Below, one piece after another: positions 10,001 through 25,000 of a DNA stretch of 64,000 bases. Source of the DNA: Amycolatopsis coloradensis. GTDB lineage: Bacteria; Actinomycetota; Actinomycetes; Mycobacteriales; Pseudonocardiaceae. The notes under the pieces are model-generated. The model did no database searches. It was not told where the DNA came from and was given only the letters and a program-made list of their open reading frames with translations. Each line of letters starts with the position of its first letter. Positions within the stretch are counted from its first letter, which is position 1. The stretch lies in contig NZ_MQUQ01000007.1 in NCBI RefSeq assembly GCF_001953865.1, forward strand, positions 111,479 through 175,478. The letters run 5' to 3'. The position numbers and the translations under genes are program-made.

Positions 10001-13000
10001 GCCACCGAGGAGGCCACCGACAAAGCCACCGAGATCTCGGATCGCTTCGCGGACTGGGTCTGGGAGAACACCGAGCGCGCACAGACGGTGATGCGCGTCT
10101 ATAACGACACCTTCAACGCCGAAATCCCCGTCGACTACTCCGGCATCGAGCTGTCCCTCCCCGGACTCTCGCAAGCCTTCGAACTGCGTGAGCACCAGAA
10201 GATCGCCGTCGCCCGCGTCATCCACCAAGGCGGCACCGGCCTGGTCCACGACGTCGGCGCGGGCAAAACGCTGGAGATGATCGTCGGCGTCATGGAACGC
10301 AAACGCCGCGGGCTCGCGTCCAAACCGGTCATCGCGGTCCCGAACGACTCCATCGCCGAACAGTTCGAACGCGAGTGGCTCCAAGCCTATCCCGGCGCCC
10401 GGTTGCTCACCGGTATGAGTTCCGACCTGGCCAACGACAAGAAAAAGGGCAAGAACGGCCGCGCGGAATTCGTCGCCCGAGTCGCCACCGGCGACTGGGA
10501 CGCAGTGATCATGACCAAGGAGTCCTTCCAGCGGATACCGCTGCCCCCGGAGATCCAGGAAAGGTTCCTCCAGACCGAACTCGACGACCTGCGCAAAGAA
10601 AAGCAGGCCCACGCCGATGCCATGAGCGAGTCGATGACCAAACGCATCGAAAGCGCCATGGACAATGCCGAAGAGCGCCTGAAAAAGCGCATGGACGACA
10701 TCGAGCGCGACACCGCCGGGATGAGCTTCGTCGAGGCCGGATTCGACTTCGTCGTCATCGACGAAGCCCAGAATTACAAGAACGGTCTCGTCATCTCCGC
10801 GATCCCGGATCTCGTCATCGAAGGTTCCAACCGGGCCATCGACCTCGATATGAAGCTGGGATACCTCCAGGAACGCTTCGGTACCGCCCGGGTCGTTCTC
10901 GCGACCGCGACACCTTGGACAGGCAAGTACTCCGAGGTGTACCTGTGGCAGCGTCGCCTTGGTCACACGATGCCCCGCTTCGATCAGTGGGCCCGCACCT
11001 ACATCACGCTCGAAACGTTCATGGAAATGACGCCGGGCGGCTCCCTGCGATCCAAGATCCGCCCCCGGCGCCCCATCAACGAGCCGGACCTGTGGCGGTC
11101 CCTTCGCCTGACATCCGACATCAAGATGCAGGAGGACCTCAAACTCAAGGTCCCTCGCCTGCGCGACGAGCGGATTCAGATCATCGAGGTCCCCGCCTCC
11201 GCCCAGGCCCGGATCTTCACCCTCGACCTCGCGCGACGGGAACGGAACCTCAGCGGCCCGCCAGAGAAGGGCGCCGACAACCACCTGGTCATCGCCCACG
11301 ACGGCCAGCTGGCGGCACTCGACCTGCGCACGGTCGGGATCTCCACCCCCGAACCGCAGAAGGTCGACGTGATCGCCGCCGACATCTACGACGAGTGGTA
11401 CGCCGCCAAAGACAACGTCTATCTGCGCAGCGACGGCACCGAACACCCGGTACGCGGCGGCCTGATCCTCGTCTTCTGCGACGAAAGCACACCCTCGAAA
11501 CACTGGAACTTCTACACCGAACTGCGCAGCCAGCTGGTCACGCTCGGCATGGAGGAGAACTCCGTCCGGTTCATTCACGAGGCCGGATCGCCGCAACGAA
11601 AAGCGGACATGCTCGCCGCCGCACGCGAAGGCGCGATCAGCGTCCTGGTCGGCTCCACGATGAAGATGGGCGCTGGCCTCAACGTCCAGGACCGCGCCCT
11701 AGGCGGCTACGAGATCACCGGCCAGTGGCGGCCCGACATCACCGCTCAGGCAATCGGCCGCGCCAAACGGCAAGGAAACCAGAACGAAGAATACTTTTGG
11801 AAACGAGTCGTGCTCGCACCGTCCATGGACGCCAAGAAGTGGGAGATCACCGCCCAGAAACACAAACAGTTCGAGCCGCTCTACCTCAGCCAGCCGCCCG
11901 AGCGCAGCCGCGAACTGGCCACCGAGGAAGGCGACAGCCTCGCCGACGTCATGGCCGCCGCCACAGGCGACCCCCGCTACAAGGAGAAGGCCGAACTCGA
12001 CGCGGAGTTCAAGACTCTGAACCGGCAGCAGTCCAGCCACGGCCGCACCCAGCAGGCACTGAAGCTGTCCATCGCTCACAGCACCGAACGCATCCCCCAG
12101 CTGCAGGCCCGCGCCGAACGCCAGGACGAAGTCGCGAAGAAGCTGGTCAGCACCGAGCGCAGCAAGTTCTCCATGCGAGTCGGCAAACGCACTTACACCA
12201 AACGGCCCGACGCCGCGAATGAAGTGCGGGACCGGCTGTTCTCGGCGATGGCGGCAGCGCCGCTGACCCACGAAGGACACACGGTTCCGATCGGATCCCT
12301 CGGCGGGTTCGACATCGTCGCGACCCTGCGACCGCTCAACCGTCCCGACCTCGGCATCCAGATCAAGTTCCCCGACGCCGCAGAGAACACCTCCGGGTTT
12401 TACCTCAATGCCAAGGACTTTCCCGGCGGCATCGGCGTGATCACCCGGCTGGAGAACCAGCTGAAGACGATCGCGGCCGCGGGGGATCGAAGCCGAGACG
12501 AGGTCACTCAGGAGCGCGCCAGCATCGAGCAGGCACGTGCCGCGGTCGGGAAACCATTCCCCGGCGCAGTGCGTCAGGCCGAAGTCGCGCTCCGTCGCAA
12601 TGAGTTGATCGCACAGCTCAGCGACCTGGACGAGGCCGACTACGATCGGAACGAGGATCCCGACTCCCCGGAAGCCAAGGCCCGCAAGGAACGCGCGGAA
12701 GCGCGCGCCGAAGCGCGTCGCAACATGTTCTCGTCCGCTGTCGAGACCGCCGAACTCGTTGGCCTCGTGCGGGCCGAGGCCAGTCGCTTCGGCACCTGGT
12801 ACACCGCGATCGCCCACAGCGTCACCGACGAGCAGCGCCCCTCGATCGAGCAGGCCATCGACGTGTGGCTCAGCATCGGCAAACCCGGATCCGAAGACCG
12901 CACCCTCCTCAGCCCCATGGGCGCGACACCACGCCCCGCCGCGGCCGAGCTCGTGCCCACCCCTGCCATCAGCGAACCGCTTCCGCCCGACCCGGAGGGC

Positions 13001-16000
13001 GAGCCCGACGATCCGGCGCCCAGCCCTGTCGAGTCGTCGTCTCTCGTCAGCGGCACCGGAGCCCCACCGGTGCGACGCCCTGTGACAAGCACACCCCGCG
13101 ACCCCAGCCAGACAACCGAGGGCACACACGCGGACGGCTCGGATCCGGCCGACGAGGCGGGCCAGATCGTGCTCGATTCCTTGAACACGAGCGAGCCGGG
13201 ACAGCAATGGATAGAGCTGTGTGCGGACCTCGCGTTGCTCGGCTACCGCCACGAGCGTCGCGACGGCGCCGGACCTGGCCGCATCGACGACGACAACCGG
13301 CAGGTGATCACTGACCCAGGGCAAAACCCCGAGCAGGAACTGCTCTCGCTGGCCGCCCATGTCGAGACGTTGCGGGTGCGCTTCAACACCGACAGCGCTA
13401 CCCACACGATCGCGACCCTGCTCGACACCGAGATCGCCCGCGATGCGAACCAGCGCCGCGAGTTCATCCGCCTGATCACCCAGTCCGGGCTGCGGGGCCG
13501 GGCGGCCTCGTGGGGCGCGGATGTACTGATCAACACAGTCGCACTGCAAGCCATCAGCGCGGCGGCGGCCGCCACCCCAGACGCGCTTCTGCGAGCTCCC
13601 AACGGCAACGAGATCACCAGCGATGCCGACCTCTTGCCGTGGATCGACTATGAGCGCAGCCCCATGACATACGGTGATGTGGACGTCGTGGTGCTGCGGA
13701 ATCCAGCAGGGCTCACTGCCGTCTTCACCGCCCGAGGTGACCAGCACGACTCCCACTGGAAGCGCCTCCCGGCCGACCACGCCGGCGATCGGACCGATCT
13801 TCTCGACGCGATCACCGCGACCATCACAGACGCGCCCGCTCTGGCGGAGGAACTGCGAGCCAGGCTCATCGGGGCGCTCGCTCGGGTACGACCGCTTCCG
13901 GCTCCCCTCGAACGTGATCCGTTGCCGACACCGCTGGCCGACGACGCGATTGACGACGTCGAGCCCGAACTTGCTGCGGCGAGTTCTGCCCTGGATGCCA
14001 AGGCTGACGATCCTCTGGCATCGAACGAACCCACTGAGTTAGCTCCCGTCCCCGGGGACGGACAGACCGAGGACGTCGAACCAGCTGGTCAAGCTGATCC
14101 AGACGAAACGGCGGAGCCGACCCCGGACACTGAACATCCAACCCCGCAGCTTCCCACCGATGCCGAGCGGCCTTCGTCGTTGGCCGAAGACGCGGCCCTG
14201 CCGACGCTGACTGAACTTCGGGAACTCGCTGCGGTGCACTCGCTCGACGTCACCGTCGTACGGGTAGGTACCGACGTGTTCGTCACCGTGCACGAGCCGA
14301 ACGCGCCGTCCCAGCCGGTGCTGACCTTTCCCGCCGACCGCTCGTCCGTCATGGACGGAGCCGGACGTCCGTTCCCGATCGGCTCGATCGGCGACCACCT
14401 GAGGGTCTATCGGGAGACCGTGGACGTACGGCTGTTTACCGTCGCCACCACGGTCCGTGATTGGCCGCGCAGAGTGGGCCAGCTCGCCCCTCATCTGCTG
14501 CTGGGCGATCTCTACTCGCCGCAGGTCCGGGACGCTCTTGACGAAGCGGCCCACCTGGTTGATCGTGGCATGCCGATCGAGGCCGACGCGGCGATGCGGC
14601 GTGCCGAAATCGCCGCTGGGCCGCTCACTTTGCCCCCGGCACGGGAACGCCAGATCGTCCGCGCGATCACCGACCTGGCGTCCGGATACAAGATCAGTGG
14701 AGACCCAGGGCGCTACATCCACGAGTCGCACATCGGTGCCAGTACTTGGGCGGAGTGGACCTGGATCGACACCTACATCGCCGCGCACCCTGAGGTTCTC
14801 GACGGCCTTCCTCCCCAGGAGCGTATCCGGGACCGCGACGCTGCGGAACGTGACAAGGCGGTGGAGGCCGGGCTGCGGCTCACCCGTGACGCAGCCCGGC
14901 TGTTCAAAGACGAGGACTTCGAGCGGTCTCTGGAACTGCTTGACGCGGCTGAGCTCGCGTATCCGGACGGCCGTGACCGGTTGGCGCAGTTGCGCGATCG
15001 TGTCAGGGCCGGCATCGCTGAACGCGACGGTCACCCCGAGCAGCCGTCGACCCCGGCACCGGCGAGCGACGTTGTCGCGGAAGCGACCACGGAGGCGGAG
15101 GAGTCCACACCGGATCGGGCAGGGCTGCCCACCGCGGCGGGAGCGGCGGCGGATCCGACCTTGGAGACACCGGACTACCAGATCAGGCTGCACGCCGAGA
15201 TCAACGCGGCGACCGCCGCCTACTTTGACCAGCAACTCGACGCCAGCGCCAGCGCCCAGGAGTACCTACGCTACCGCCTCGGCGGGCAGGCGGCAGTCGA
15301 CCGCGTCCGCGCCCGCGGCAACGAGAACCAGGGCAAGCTGACCATCGGTTACGCCCCGCAATCCTGGACCGGGCTCGTGGATCACCTGCGCAGCAAAGGC
15401 TTCCGGGATCAGGACCTCATTGACGCCGGTGTCGCGAAGCTCTCCAGCCGGGACCAGCTGATCGATCGGTTCCGCTACCGCCTGATGTTCGCCGTCCACG
15501 ACCAGGACGGCAGGATCGCCGGGTTCACCGGACGCACCCTTCACGCCGACGACATCCTGGACGGGGATCCTCCCATCCCCAAATACCTCAACACCGAGGC
15601 CACGGTCCTGTACGACAAGAGCCGTCTGGTGCTCGGGCTGTACGAGCAGCGCGGGTTCGCCGCCGACGCCGACCCGGTGTTCGTCGAGGGTCCCTTGGAC
15701 GTCGCCGCCCTGATGGTGGCCGCGCCTCCCGACCATCCGCTGTTGCCGCTGGCGCCGTGCGGAACCAGCCTCACCATCGGCCACCTCGATGCGGTCGACC
15801 AGGTGGTGCCGATCGAGCGGCGCCGCGTGTACGCGCTCGACGGCGACGCGGGCGGTTTGCGGGCGTTGCCCAAACTGATCGAGACGGGAATCCGCCGCTA
15901 CCCGAACGTGGAAGCCACAATCCTGCCCAACGGTCTCGACCCCGCCAAGTTCGCCGAAAATGCCGAGCCTGAGCGGCTCATCGGTGCCTACCTGGGCGCC

Positions 16001-19000
16001 CCCTACACCCGCCCCGCCTTGGACGTTCTGGTCGACCTGCGCATAGAGCCGTACGCGGACCGGCTGGGCGAGCAGTTCGAGGTGGAAGCAAGTATCGCGG
16101 CGGCTCGGAAAGTCGCTCAGGTGCTCGCTCTCGTCGAACCCGATCGCATCACCGACCTCGCCCTGGCGACCGCGACCCGGATCCACATCGACCCCGAGCA
16201 CCTGGCCCAGTTCATCGCCGAAGCCCGCACGGTCCGCCTTGAGGAGAAACCCGAGCGGCCGGTACTCAGCTCCGAGTCCCGGGCACCGGAGAACGTCGAG
16301 CCCGACGTCGCCGCCGAGGCGGAGGAAGCCGAGCGGCATAACGACGACACCGGTCCGCCGCAACACGATCACACCCAGGAGGACACCCCCGCGCCGCAGC
16401 CGGACGACCCCTCGCCGGGGGAGCCGACCGAGGAAGCCACGGCGGCGGACGACCAGGCCGCTCCCGAAGACGGCTCGTGGCTGCTGGCTCCCGTTGCGCG
16501 GTATCTCGACGAGCACACGCCCCTGTCCCGATCGCAGCGCGCGGACAACGCCGACGCCGCCTTCGACGCGCTCGCAGCGGTCGTCGCCGGAAAGGCTCTC
16601 GACCAGATGGCCGAGGTCGGAGCACACGAGACTCTGGACTTGCTGCTCCAAGCCGACCGCTTCGAGGCGATCGCGCAAGCCGCCGAGCGGGCCGAACACG
16701 AGCCCGTGATTCTGATCCACGGGGACAACGGCGAACAGCAGGTCGAGCCTGACCAGGTCGATGCGGCGTTCCTGTTGCTCGCGCAGCGACCCGGGTCCTC
16801 GTTGGCCTTGCAGTGCGGCGACCTGGTGTTTCGCTCCGGAACCGACCGCATCGGGCCCTTCGTCTACATCGAGCCCACTGTCTGGCGCTCGGAGGACGAA
16901 CAGCCGTGGGGAGACCGCGTCCGTCTGCTCCCGGCCGATGTGCAGGCCGACGCCGTCGGTGCCGTCCGCGAGCAAGTCCAAGCCCAGATCCGCAGCGCGC
17001 GCAGCCGCGCGGTGATGGCCCGGGGAGCACTCAACGCCAGGTTCGCCGTGCAGGGCGTCGGCGAAGCCGCCCAGCTGCGGGCCCGGCTCAAGACCCTCGC
17101 GGGCAAGCTCGGTCCCGAGCAGACCCAGCGGATCGGGGCGCAGCTGGCGCGGGTGGACCTGCTCCACCACTTCGCCTCCGCGTCCGCCTTCCCCGCGATC
17201 GATCCCGCTGCTGAGTTCACCCTCGCAGGCCAACCGGTGCAAGACGCGGGCACTGTACTCGCGCAGATCGGCACCGGTCCGGATCAGCCGCACCACTCCA
17301 AGGTGCTGCGCTGGCGAGGTCTGGAAGTCAGCACCCGATGGGCACCAGGACAGGACAAGCCGCTGCTATTCGTGGCCGTCGCGCCGGTCGGGGCGTCGGG
17401 CAGCGATCGGCGCACCCCGCTGATGTTCCAGCTGGACCCCGCGTGGATCACAGGCGACCAGCCCGACCGGATCGTGGAGTTCCTGCGCCGCACGGTCGCC
17501 AACGCCGAACGGATCGCGCTCAGCGAGCTGCGCGCGGCCGGGAAGGCACTCGACGCGCCGGAACGCCAAGAGCAGAAACAGGCCGAAGCAGCCGCCGAGC
17601 AGACCGCGGCCGCCCGTGCTCACGCGGCCGAGAACAACACCCTGATCATCGAGCACAACGGTTCCGGGACCGTCCTGCACGGCTCCAGCAGAGAAGACCG
17701 TGCCCTGCACAACCTGTTGCACACCAACAAGTTCAAGTACTCCAAGCGGAAAGAATTCTGGTTTCTTCCCAGGCAATGGCTGTACACCACACGCAACGTT
17801 CACGTGCGGGGTCTCTCCAAAGATCTGGAGAAGGCGGGGCGCGGTTACGAGCTGTGGGAAGAAGAAACCGCTCCGACGGCCGACACAGCGGCGCCTCCAC
17901 TCCCGGCCGCAGAGATCTACACCACGGGAAAACAGCTGCGTGACGCGGAACGCGCGGTGACACAGGCGTATTGGTCGTTCCAGGACACCGCGGCCGGTCG
18001 ACGCCTGATGAACTACGGCTCCGATCGCCCCGACGCCGAAGCTCTGAAGGAGGCCCGTCGGGAAGTCTCGATACACCGGCTCGATGACGGACTCACCGAG
18101 GGCGCGAAGGTGTACACGGCTCTCTACCGCGCGGCGGCGGTGATGCACGACAACCTCGTCGCCGAGCGGAAGAACGCGCCGAAAATGATGGAGCGGCTCG
18201 CGCTCGTCGTCCAGCGCGCCGGAGCGTTCGCCGCCGGACTCACGGCACTGGCCGAACAGGACCCCAACTCCAGCATCGCGATCGCAGCGAGCGAGGACAC
18301 CGTCGCCGATCAGGCCGAGACCGCATCGCCGGAAACCGAAGCCGATCAGCTCGACATCTTCACAGCCGACCCAGCGAGCCCCCCGGAGGCCGATCGTGAG
18401 GACGACAGCGCGGACACGGTACCCGAAACGGCTGCCGAGGCCGAACCCCCGGACACCGTGACCGAGCCCCGATCCGACGCGGAGCAGACCCAGCCAGTCG
18501 ACCTCCCCGACCTCACCGCCCGGCAAAAGGCGCACCTGCTCCGGACACACGACGAGCTGCTGACCCGCCTGACCGTGTCGTCCTTCACCCACGTGCAGGA
18601 GGCCGGTGTCGGTGTACCTGGTGTCGTCGACGTCGTCGCGCGCACTGTCACCACCGACCCGGACCAGCCGCGCGAGCAGGAGATGCGCTGCCTGATCCTG
18701 CTCACTGACCAGGTGCGGCACTACCGCCAGCAACTCGCCGAGAAAGCACAAGCCATCCCGGTGGCCGATGAGGCGCAGGCGCTCGCGGTCGGGGAGTTCA
18801 CCGGGCTGGCCTGGACTCTCGACAGGCTCGGTGACGCTGTCGCCAACGCCACGGAGGAGAATCGCCGGTACGTCATCCCGACGAAGTCGTTCATCTCCCA
18901 GCAGCTCAACGACGGCCAGATCGAGACCGCCCTGCTCGGCTTCGCCCGTGCTGCCCGGAACAACATCAGCCTGGAGAAGGCGCTCAAGGGCAAGAACATC

Positions 19001-22000
19001 GTGGTCGGGCCGCGCACGACCGGGATGGCCTGGCACGACCTCACCCTGGAATTCGCCCCCCACGGCGACACCGGCGTTGTTCTGTCGATCAGCACCCCGG
19101 ACTCCCGCGCGCGGGACGAGATCCTCCTGGGCCAGCTGGATCTGAGGAAGGACACCGCAGGACAGGCGATCCGGGCCGCGTTCGAGGAACACGTCGCCGG
19201 TCTCGGGGCCCGCGCAGACGCCGCGAGGCAAAGTGCACTCGACCAGGTCACCCCGGCCTCCAGCGCGGCGGAAGCCACCTCGACCGAGACCGAGGCGACA
19301 GACACGGAACGCCCCGAGCCCGCCGCCGAAGCTGACGCCGAAGACGTGGCAGTGGCCCCGCATGCCTCCGATCCAGATGCGGCGGCCGTCGAACCGTCTG
19401 CTGTTTCTGAAGTGTCCGATCAGGACAGCCAGAACGGCGTGGTGCGTCTGGCGGACACGGTGCTCGGCGGTGCTCGGCTCAGTCGCGAGGAGACGATCGC
19501 CCACTGGGGCGCGATGGCCAACCCGCATCCGGACGGGGCGCCCGAGGCCGAGGCTTGGGAACGTGGCCGCACAGCGCTGGTCAACGAAGTCGAACGCAGC
19601 CGCGCCAGTCGGCCCTCGCCGGGCGGCGCGCTGCTGGCGTACAAGGTGCCCGGCCGCAAATCGGTCTGGAGCGTTGTCCAGGTCGCCACCGGACATCCGG
19701 TCCTGAACAGGGCCCAGATCGACATCCCACGGCAGAGCACGCCGCAGGCGGCAAGCAGATACACCGTGATGGAGCTGCCGGAGGCGGCTGTTCCGCATTA
19801 CCTGGCCGCGCTGGAACGAGGCCTGGACCCGGACGGTAACCAGATCGACTGGACCGACCACGCCTCAGTGCTCCGGACCGCCGAGCCCTGGCGACTCGCC
19901 GGGTCGGCGACCCGCCTGACTCTCGGTGGCGACCCGGCCACCGTGGGATTGCGGGAAGTCCACGCCGCCGCGCTCCTGTTCGCCGCGACGAAGCACCCCC
20001 ATGCCGTCGGCGGGGCCCCGGCATTCGCCTCGGCGCTGCACGTGATTCTGCCTTCCCGCAATGCGGTGTGGGGCAGCCGTATCGCCGGGGACGTCGTCGA
20101 CGACTTCACCACGACAGCGACCCAGTTCAGCGCGGATGGACCCGCGCTGGAGGACATCCGCCAGCATCGCAAGCTCCGGATCCGGGAACAGGACCAGACC
20201 ACCTACGCTGTCGTCCGGCTCGCCGCGGCGCACGCGTTCGGCGGGCGCCCGCGCGAGGCGGTGGACCTTCTGCTCGACCGGGCGGAGACACTGGCTCCGA
20301 GCGACGAGGCGCGCCCTTACCGCTACAGCTCGAACCGGCTCCGCCATCTCGCCACCGCTGTCGCGGAACTGTTCAGCCCGGTCGAAACCGAACTCGAACA
20401 ACTCCTGGCCGCCTCCCCGGGCGATCACCTGGTGGCCACCGCCGCCACCGGCTCGCCCGGCGTCGGCGCGACCTGGGTCATCACCGGCCCCGCGCAACGC
20501 CGCCCTGACTCGTCCATCGGTGGCTGGCGTGCCACGATCCCTGTCGACCGGCTCGATGATGCCGGGCCCGTGCACGGCGTCCTGCACGTCGCGCCACACG
20601 AGATCTCCCGGCGTATTTGGGTCAGCTACGACCACGCCCAGCCGGACCACAGCTCCGAGCGCACCTGGGCGCAAGACCAGCTCTACCACGTCGCCGCCGG
20701 CCATTGGGCGGTCATCGACTCCGGTGATCCCCTGCCGACCACGGCGCCTGAACTCGAGGCGCTGACCCGCCGGGCGGAAAGGGCCTTCGCCGGTGAGGCG
20801 ACTCAGCGGGCCGACCTGCTGGCTGGCCCGGTACGAGACGGCGGCGAGCAGGCCGAGGTGAGCCCCGGCGGCACCACGCCCGCTCCCGCCGACGCCACAG
20901 TCCAGGACACCTCGGACGCTGCTACCCAGCCAGCCGAGGGCATTGTGGACGCCGCCCGCACGAACATCCGGGCACTGCTCGATGGCATCGACGTCGGCTA
21001 CCTGTCCACCGCCACGCAGGAACTCGATGAGCTTCAGGCAAGTGAAGCCGCGCTCGAAATGATCTGGCGCGGCCTGGACATCGGCAATACCGCGCTGCTG
21101 GAACGTCCGGCCGGGAAGATCGCCAGCGACGTCCTGTATGGCACGACCCGGGGGACCGGCTTCGAGCCTGATCCGCGTGCCCAGCTCGCGGTGAAGTCGG
21201 GACTCGGCGTGCCGACGGCCACGGCGCTGCACGCGCTCGCCACCGAGTTCCTGGCCCGCCGCGACGCCGACGATCCACTCGGGCGTGCACTGGCCAAGAC
21301 CCGGGTCGACGAGGTCGCGTGGGATCTGATCACCGTGGCCAAGCAGATGGGCATTCACGGCGGATTCACCATCCCCGCAGCGCCCGCGCTCACCGGGCCT
21401 GCCACGGCCCCGGAAACAGTTCCGCCCCAGACGGCGGCGGAACCGGACGAGCCCGAACCGGACTTCGACGTGGAGTACGACGAGGCCGGGTTCCACTTCG
21501 TCGACGGCATGCACGGGATCAGCCAGCTGTTCGTCGACAACCACTGGGTTCTGCAGGAGACGCAGCTTGTCGAGATCGGCGGAATGTGGTCGGAGCACTG
21601 GGCCCGGCACGACGTCTCGGTGGCAGTGAGTCTCACCCCCGACGATCGGGTCCTGAGCACCGTGTTCCGCCGACACGGACCGTTCGAGTCACCGGACTGG
21701 GAGGAAATCGAGTTCACCTCAGCACAAAGCCTCCGGGATCTGGTCGAACAGACCGGGCTGCACGGCCTGGCGCGCCCGGCGCGGCTGCCCGGCCTGTGGC
21801 GGGTCGGGAACTTCGACCTCGCCGAGAACGCGCGCGCCGCGGCGAAGAACGCCGACGGCCTGCGGCTGGTGACCCGCCAAGCCGACACGAGGGATCCCGC
21901 GTGGTCATTCGCCGATGACGGGAAGCCGGCGCCCCTGGCGCCGCCACTGCCGATAGTGCCGGTGACCGATCGGAAGAGTCTGCTCACCTACGTCCTGGGC

Positions 22001-25000
22001 GACCGCCACAACGAGGACGAGATCCGGAATCTGGTGTCGATCTCGCTCTCCGGGCGCGTCCGCAAGGGGGTCTATCCCTCGACCGCCCTCCGCCAGCTGC
22101 GCGATCAGGATCCCGAAATCTATCGGCGTGCGTTCACCGCGAGCGCGGGCAGGCGATACCGCGGGGACACCTTCGACTACGCGCGTGCCCAGGAAGCGCT
22201 GGTGCGGCTGGCAGAAGGCGATCCAGCCCTGCCGCTCAACGCGCTCGGCCAGTACATCGAACTTCAGGAAGGTACGCGGGGGCCTGACGCGGACCGGCTT
22301 GTGCCTGTTCGCGGGATCGTCAGCGAGATCGGTGATCTTCGCGGCGCCACGGGCCAGCTGACGGTGACCATCGATCGTGATGTGCCCGCCGCCGACGGCA
22401 CGCTGCGCATGTCCGCGGTTGTCGACGTCGACGACACCTTGACGGTCCTGAATCTGGCCACCCGCCCCACCGTTGAGGAGCGGGAAGCCAGGAGCGCGGC
22501 GACGCCGCCGGTCACCGAGACCGAAGAACAGAGCCTGGAACCGGGCACGCCCGAACCGACCACAGGGGACACAGCAGCTCCCGAGAGTCCCGGCGAGCCC
22601 CGTGAACGTCCTGCGGAGGAGGCCACCTCTCCCCGTGAAGCACCGACGGAAGACGGTGCGGTCTTGCGGCTATCCGACGGTCGCGAGCTCACCCATGTAC
22701 TCGACCCCGGGCCCGATCAGCTACCCCGGCACTTCACGATCGCGGAAGAGGCGTACGTCCGGACCGAGCCCGGCAGGTTCCGTCTGATCATCGGCAGGAA
22801 CTACGCCGACACAGGGGACAGGAATCCGTGGTGGTGGGCGCTGCAACGGATCGATCAGGACGGCGTCGTCTCCGGCTCCGGCTTCGAGGCGGTGACCTTC
22901 AGGCACGTCACCGTCGACGGCGCCCTGGACGCCGCGCAGCGACACCTCGCACCGCTGGAAGCGGTTCTGGACTCTCCGAGCCCGTCCCCGTCGGAGAAGA
23001 CCTCAGTTTCCGGGCCCATGGATTCGATCACGTTCATTCCGGCCTGGGGTGACGTGTGCGAGCAACTGCAGGACATCGATCTGCCCGCCGCTGTTGAGGA
23101 ACAGCCGTCCGCGCAGCTCGCCGTCACTGTCGCCCAGCGGCTGATCAAAGCACCCTCGCCTGAGGACGATGCCCGCTGGCTGCTCAGCTCCGCGAACGCT
23201 CCGTACGCCGCCGACGCCACCCGGCAGCTGCGGAACCTTGCCACCGTCATCCGGGCCAGCGGCCTGTCGGACCTCATCCCCGGAACCGAATGGCAGCTCG
23301 GCGACGCCCTGGAGGCGGTCCGGGACGCCGTGGTGCCACAGCTCGAACCACCCGCCACCACAGCGCCGGAACCGGAGCTCGGCGAGATCACGCTGCCGCC
23401 GGAACCCATCGACGAAGACACCGAAATTCTGCCCCCAGACCTCGCCGACCTCGGTGTGGAGCAGATCTTCCTGGAACTCGACCGGTGGCGGCACCCTCGG
23501 GCCGGTGTCGGAGCGTCCGGCGTGCCGGAGTCCGTCGCGGCTGTACACAACCGCCTGATCGACCTGCTCACCCCGGACACCATCGCCGTCTTCGGCGACC
23601 GCACGCGAGGTCAAGTGGCCACGCAGGTGCAGGACTCCTACCGGTTCAACCTGCTGGCCGAGGCCGTCCGCGAAGCGCAGGAAGCATCCGAACCGCTGCG
23701 GCCCGACTTCCGCAAAAGCCCGGCACAGGACGTCCCCGCGCTCGACCGCGAAACGTGGACGTCGACCTTCGACGCACTCGTCGAGGAACGGGATCCGGAA
23801 TCGAGCGTCCGCTGGGGACGCATCCGGATCACCGTCGAACTGGGCGGCGCTGCCATCGCTCAGATCGCGATAGCCGACCCGGATACCGGCGACTTCGAAG
23901 TGACCCACAGACTCCCCTTTGACACCAAGTACTCCCTGGAGGCGACGCACGATCCGATCGGGGACACGCTGTGGGCGGCGACCTACGGCGCGAAAGCGCA
24001 GGCGATCCTCGCCCGGCATTGGATCCACGAGAGCCTGCACGAGAACGGCCTCTCTCCTCTGGCCCAGGCTCAAGCCCGGCTCCTCGCCCTCCCGTCGACC
24101 GCAATGCCGGGAAAGCAACCGCTCTACTACGAGATACAGAAGATCGAATCCCACATCGAACTCCTGTGGACATGGGCGCTCGCTCAGCTCAATGAGCTGG
24201 ATCATGGTCGCCCGCCCGGCGACGAAGACGCCTTCAGCTTCAGCTTCCTGGAATTCGACGCCGCCGACCCGGGCGAGGTGCTGGCCACGGCCGCCGTCCG
24301 GGACACGGTCGGCCAGGAAAGCGAACACCTCTGGTGGCGCGGCCTCCGCGTCTACACCGAACACACGAAGGAAGGCGAGCTCGAACTGGTCTTCTGCGAG
24401 ACCAACGGCCAAGGGGGATGGCTGCTGACGGTCCCGCTGACACGCGAGCAGTTCACACCCGAGGGAGTGACAGCCGCGCTCTACAGCGCCGTGGCCAATG
24501 CCGAGCAGGACGTGATCGACCGCACCAACACCGCGCTCGCCACGATCGCCGCGTTCGAAGCACCGGCACAACCGGCCCCTGACCGCGAAGCCACCGCCCC
24601 GACCGCCGCCGATACTGCGGCACCGGAGACGACCACAGAGCCGGATCCCGAACCCGGGAACGAGAGCGAGCCCGATCCCGGCGACCCCGAAACCGAGCCT
24701 TCCTCTCATGCCGACGCCGCACCGAGCGGACAGCAGCCCAGCTCCTCATCGGACGTCCAGCCCGGCCTGTTCGACCTGGCCACCCCCGGCACACCCTCGC
24801 AGTCCGGCGATACCACGGCGCCCGCAACGACGGAAGGGCGCTCCGCCGGCGAGCTATCCCGCGCACCGCTGACCCCCGAGGACATCGCGCTGGCACTCCG
24901 GCGCACGCACGGCGAGCGCTTGGCCGACTTCCTGAAGGCGATGAACACTCCCGGCGCCGCACGGAACCGGCCCAGCGTTCAGGGGCATCAGGTTCGACGC

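Noticed and set aside
9458..13780. Several minus-strand ORFs of 690-710 codons inside the giant gene
   Set aside because: Antisense shadows from GC-biased codons; the plus-strand frame carries helicase and other motifs throughout.
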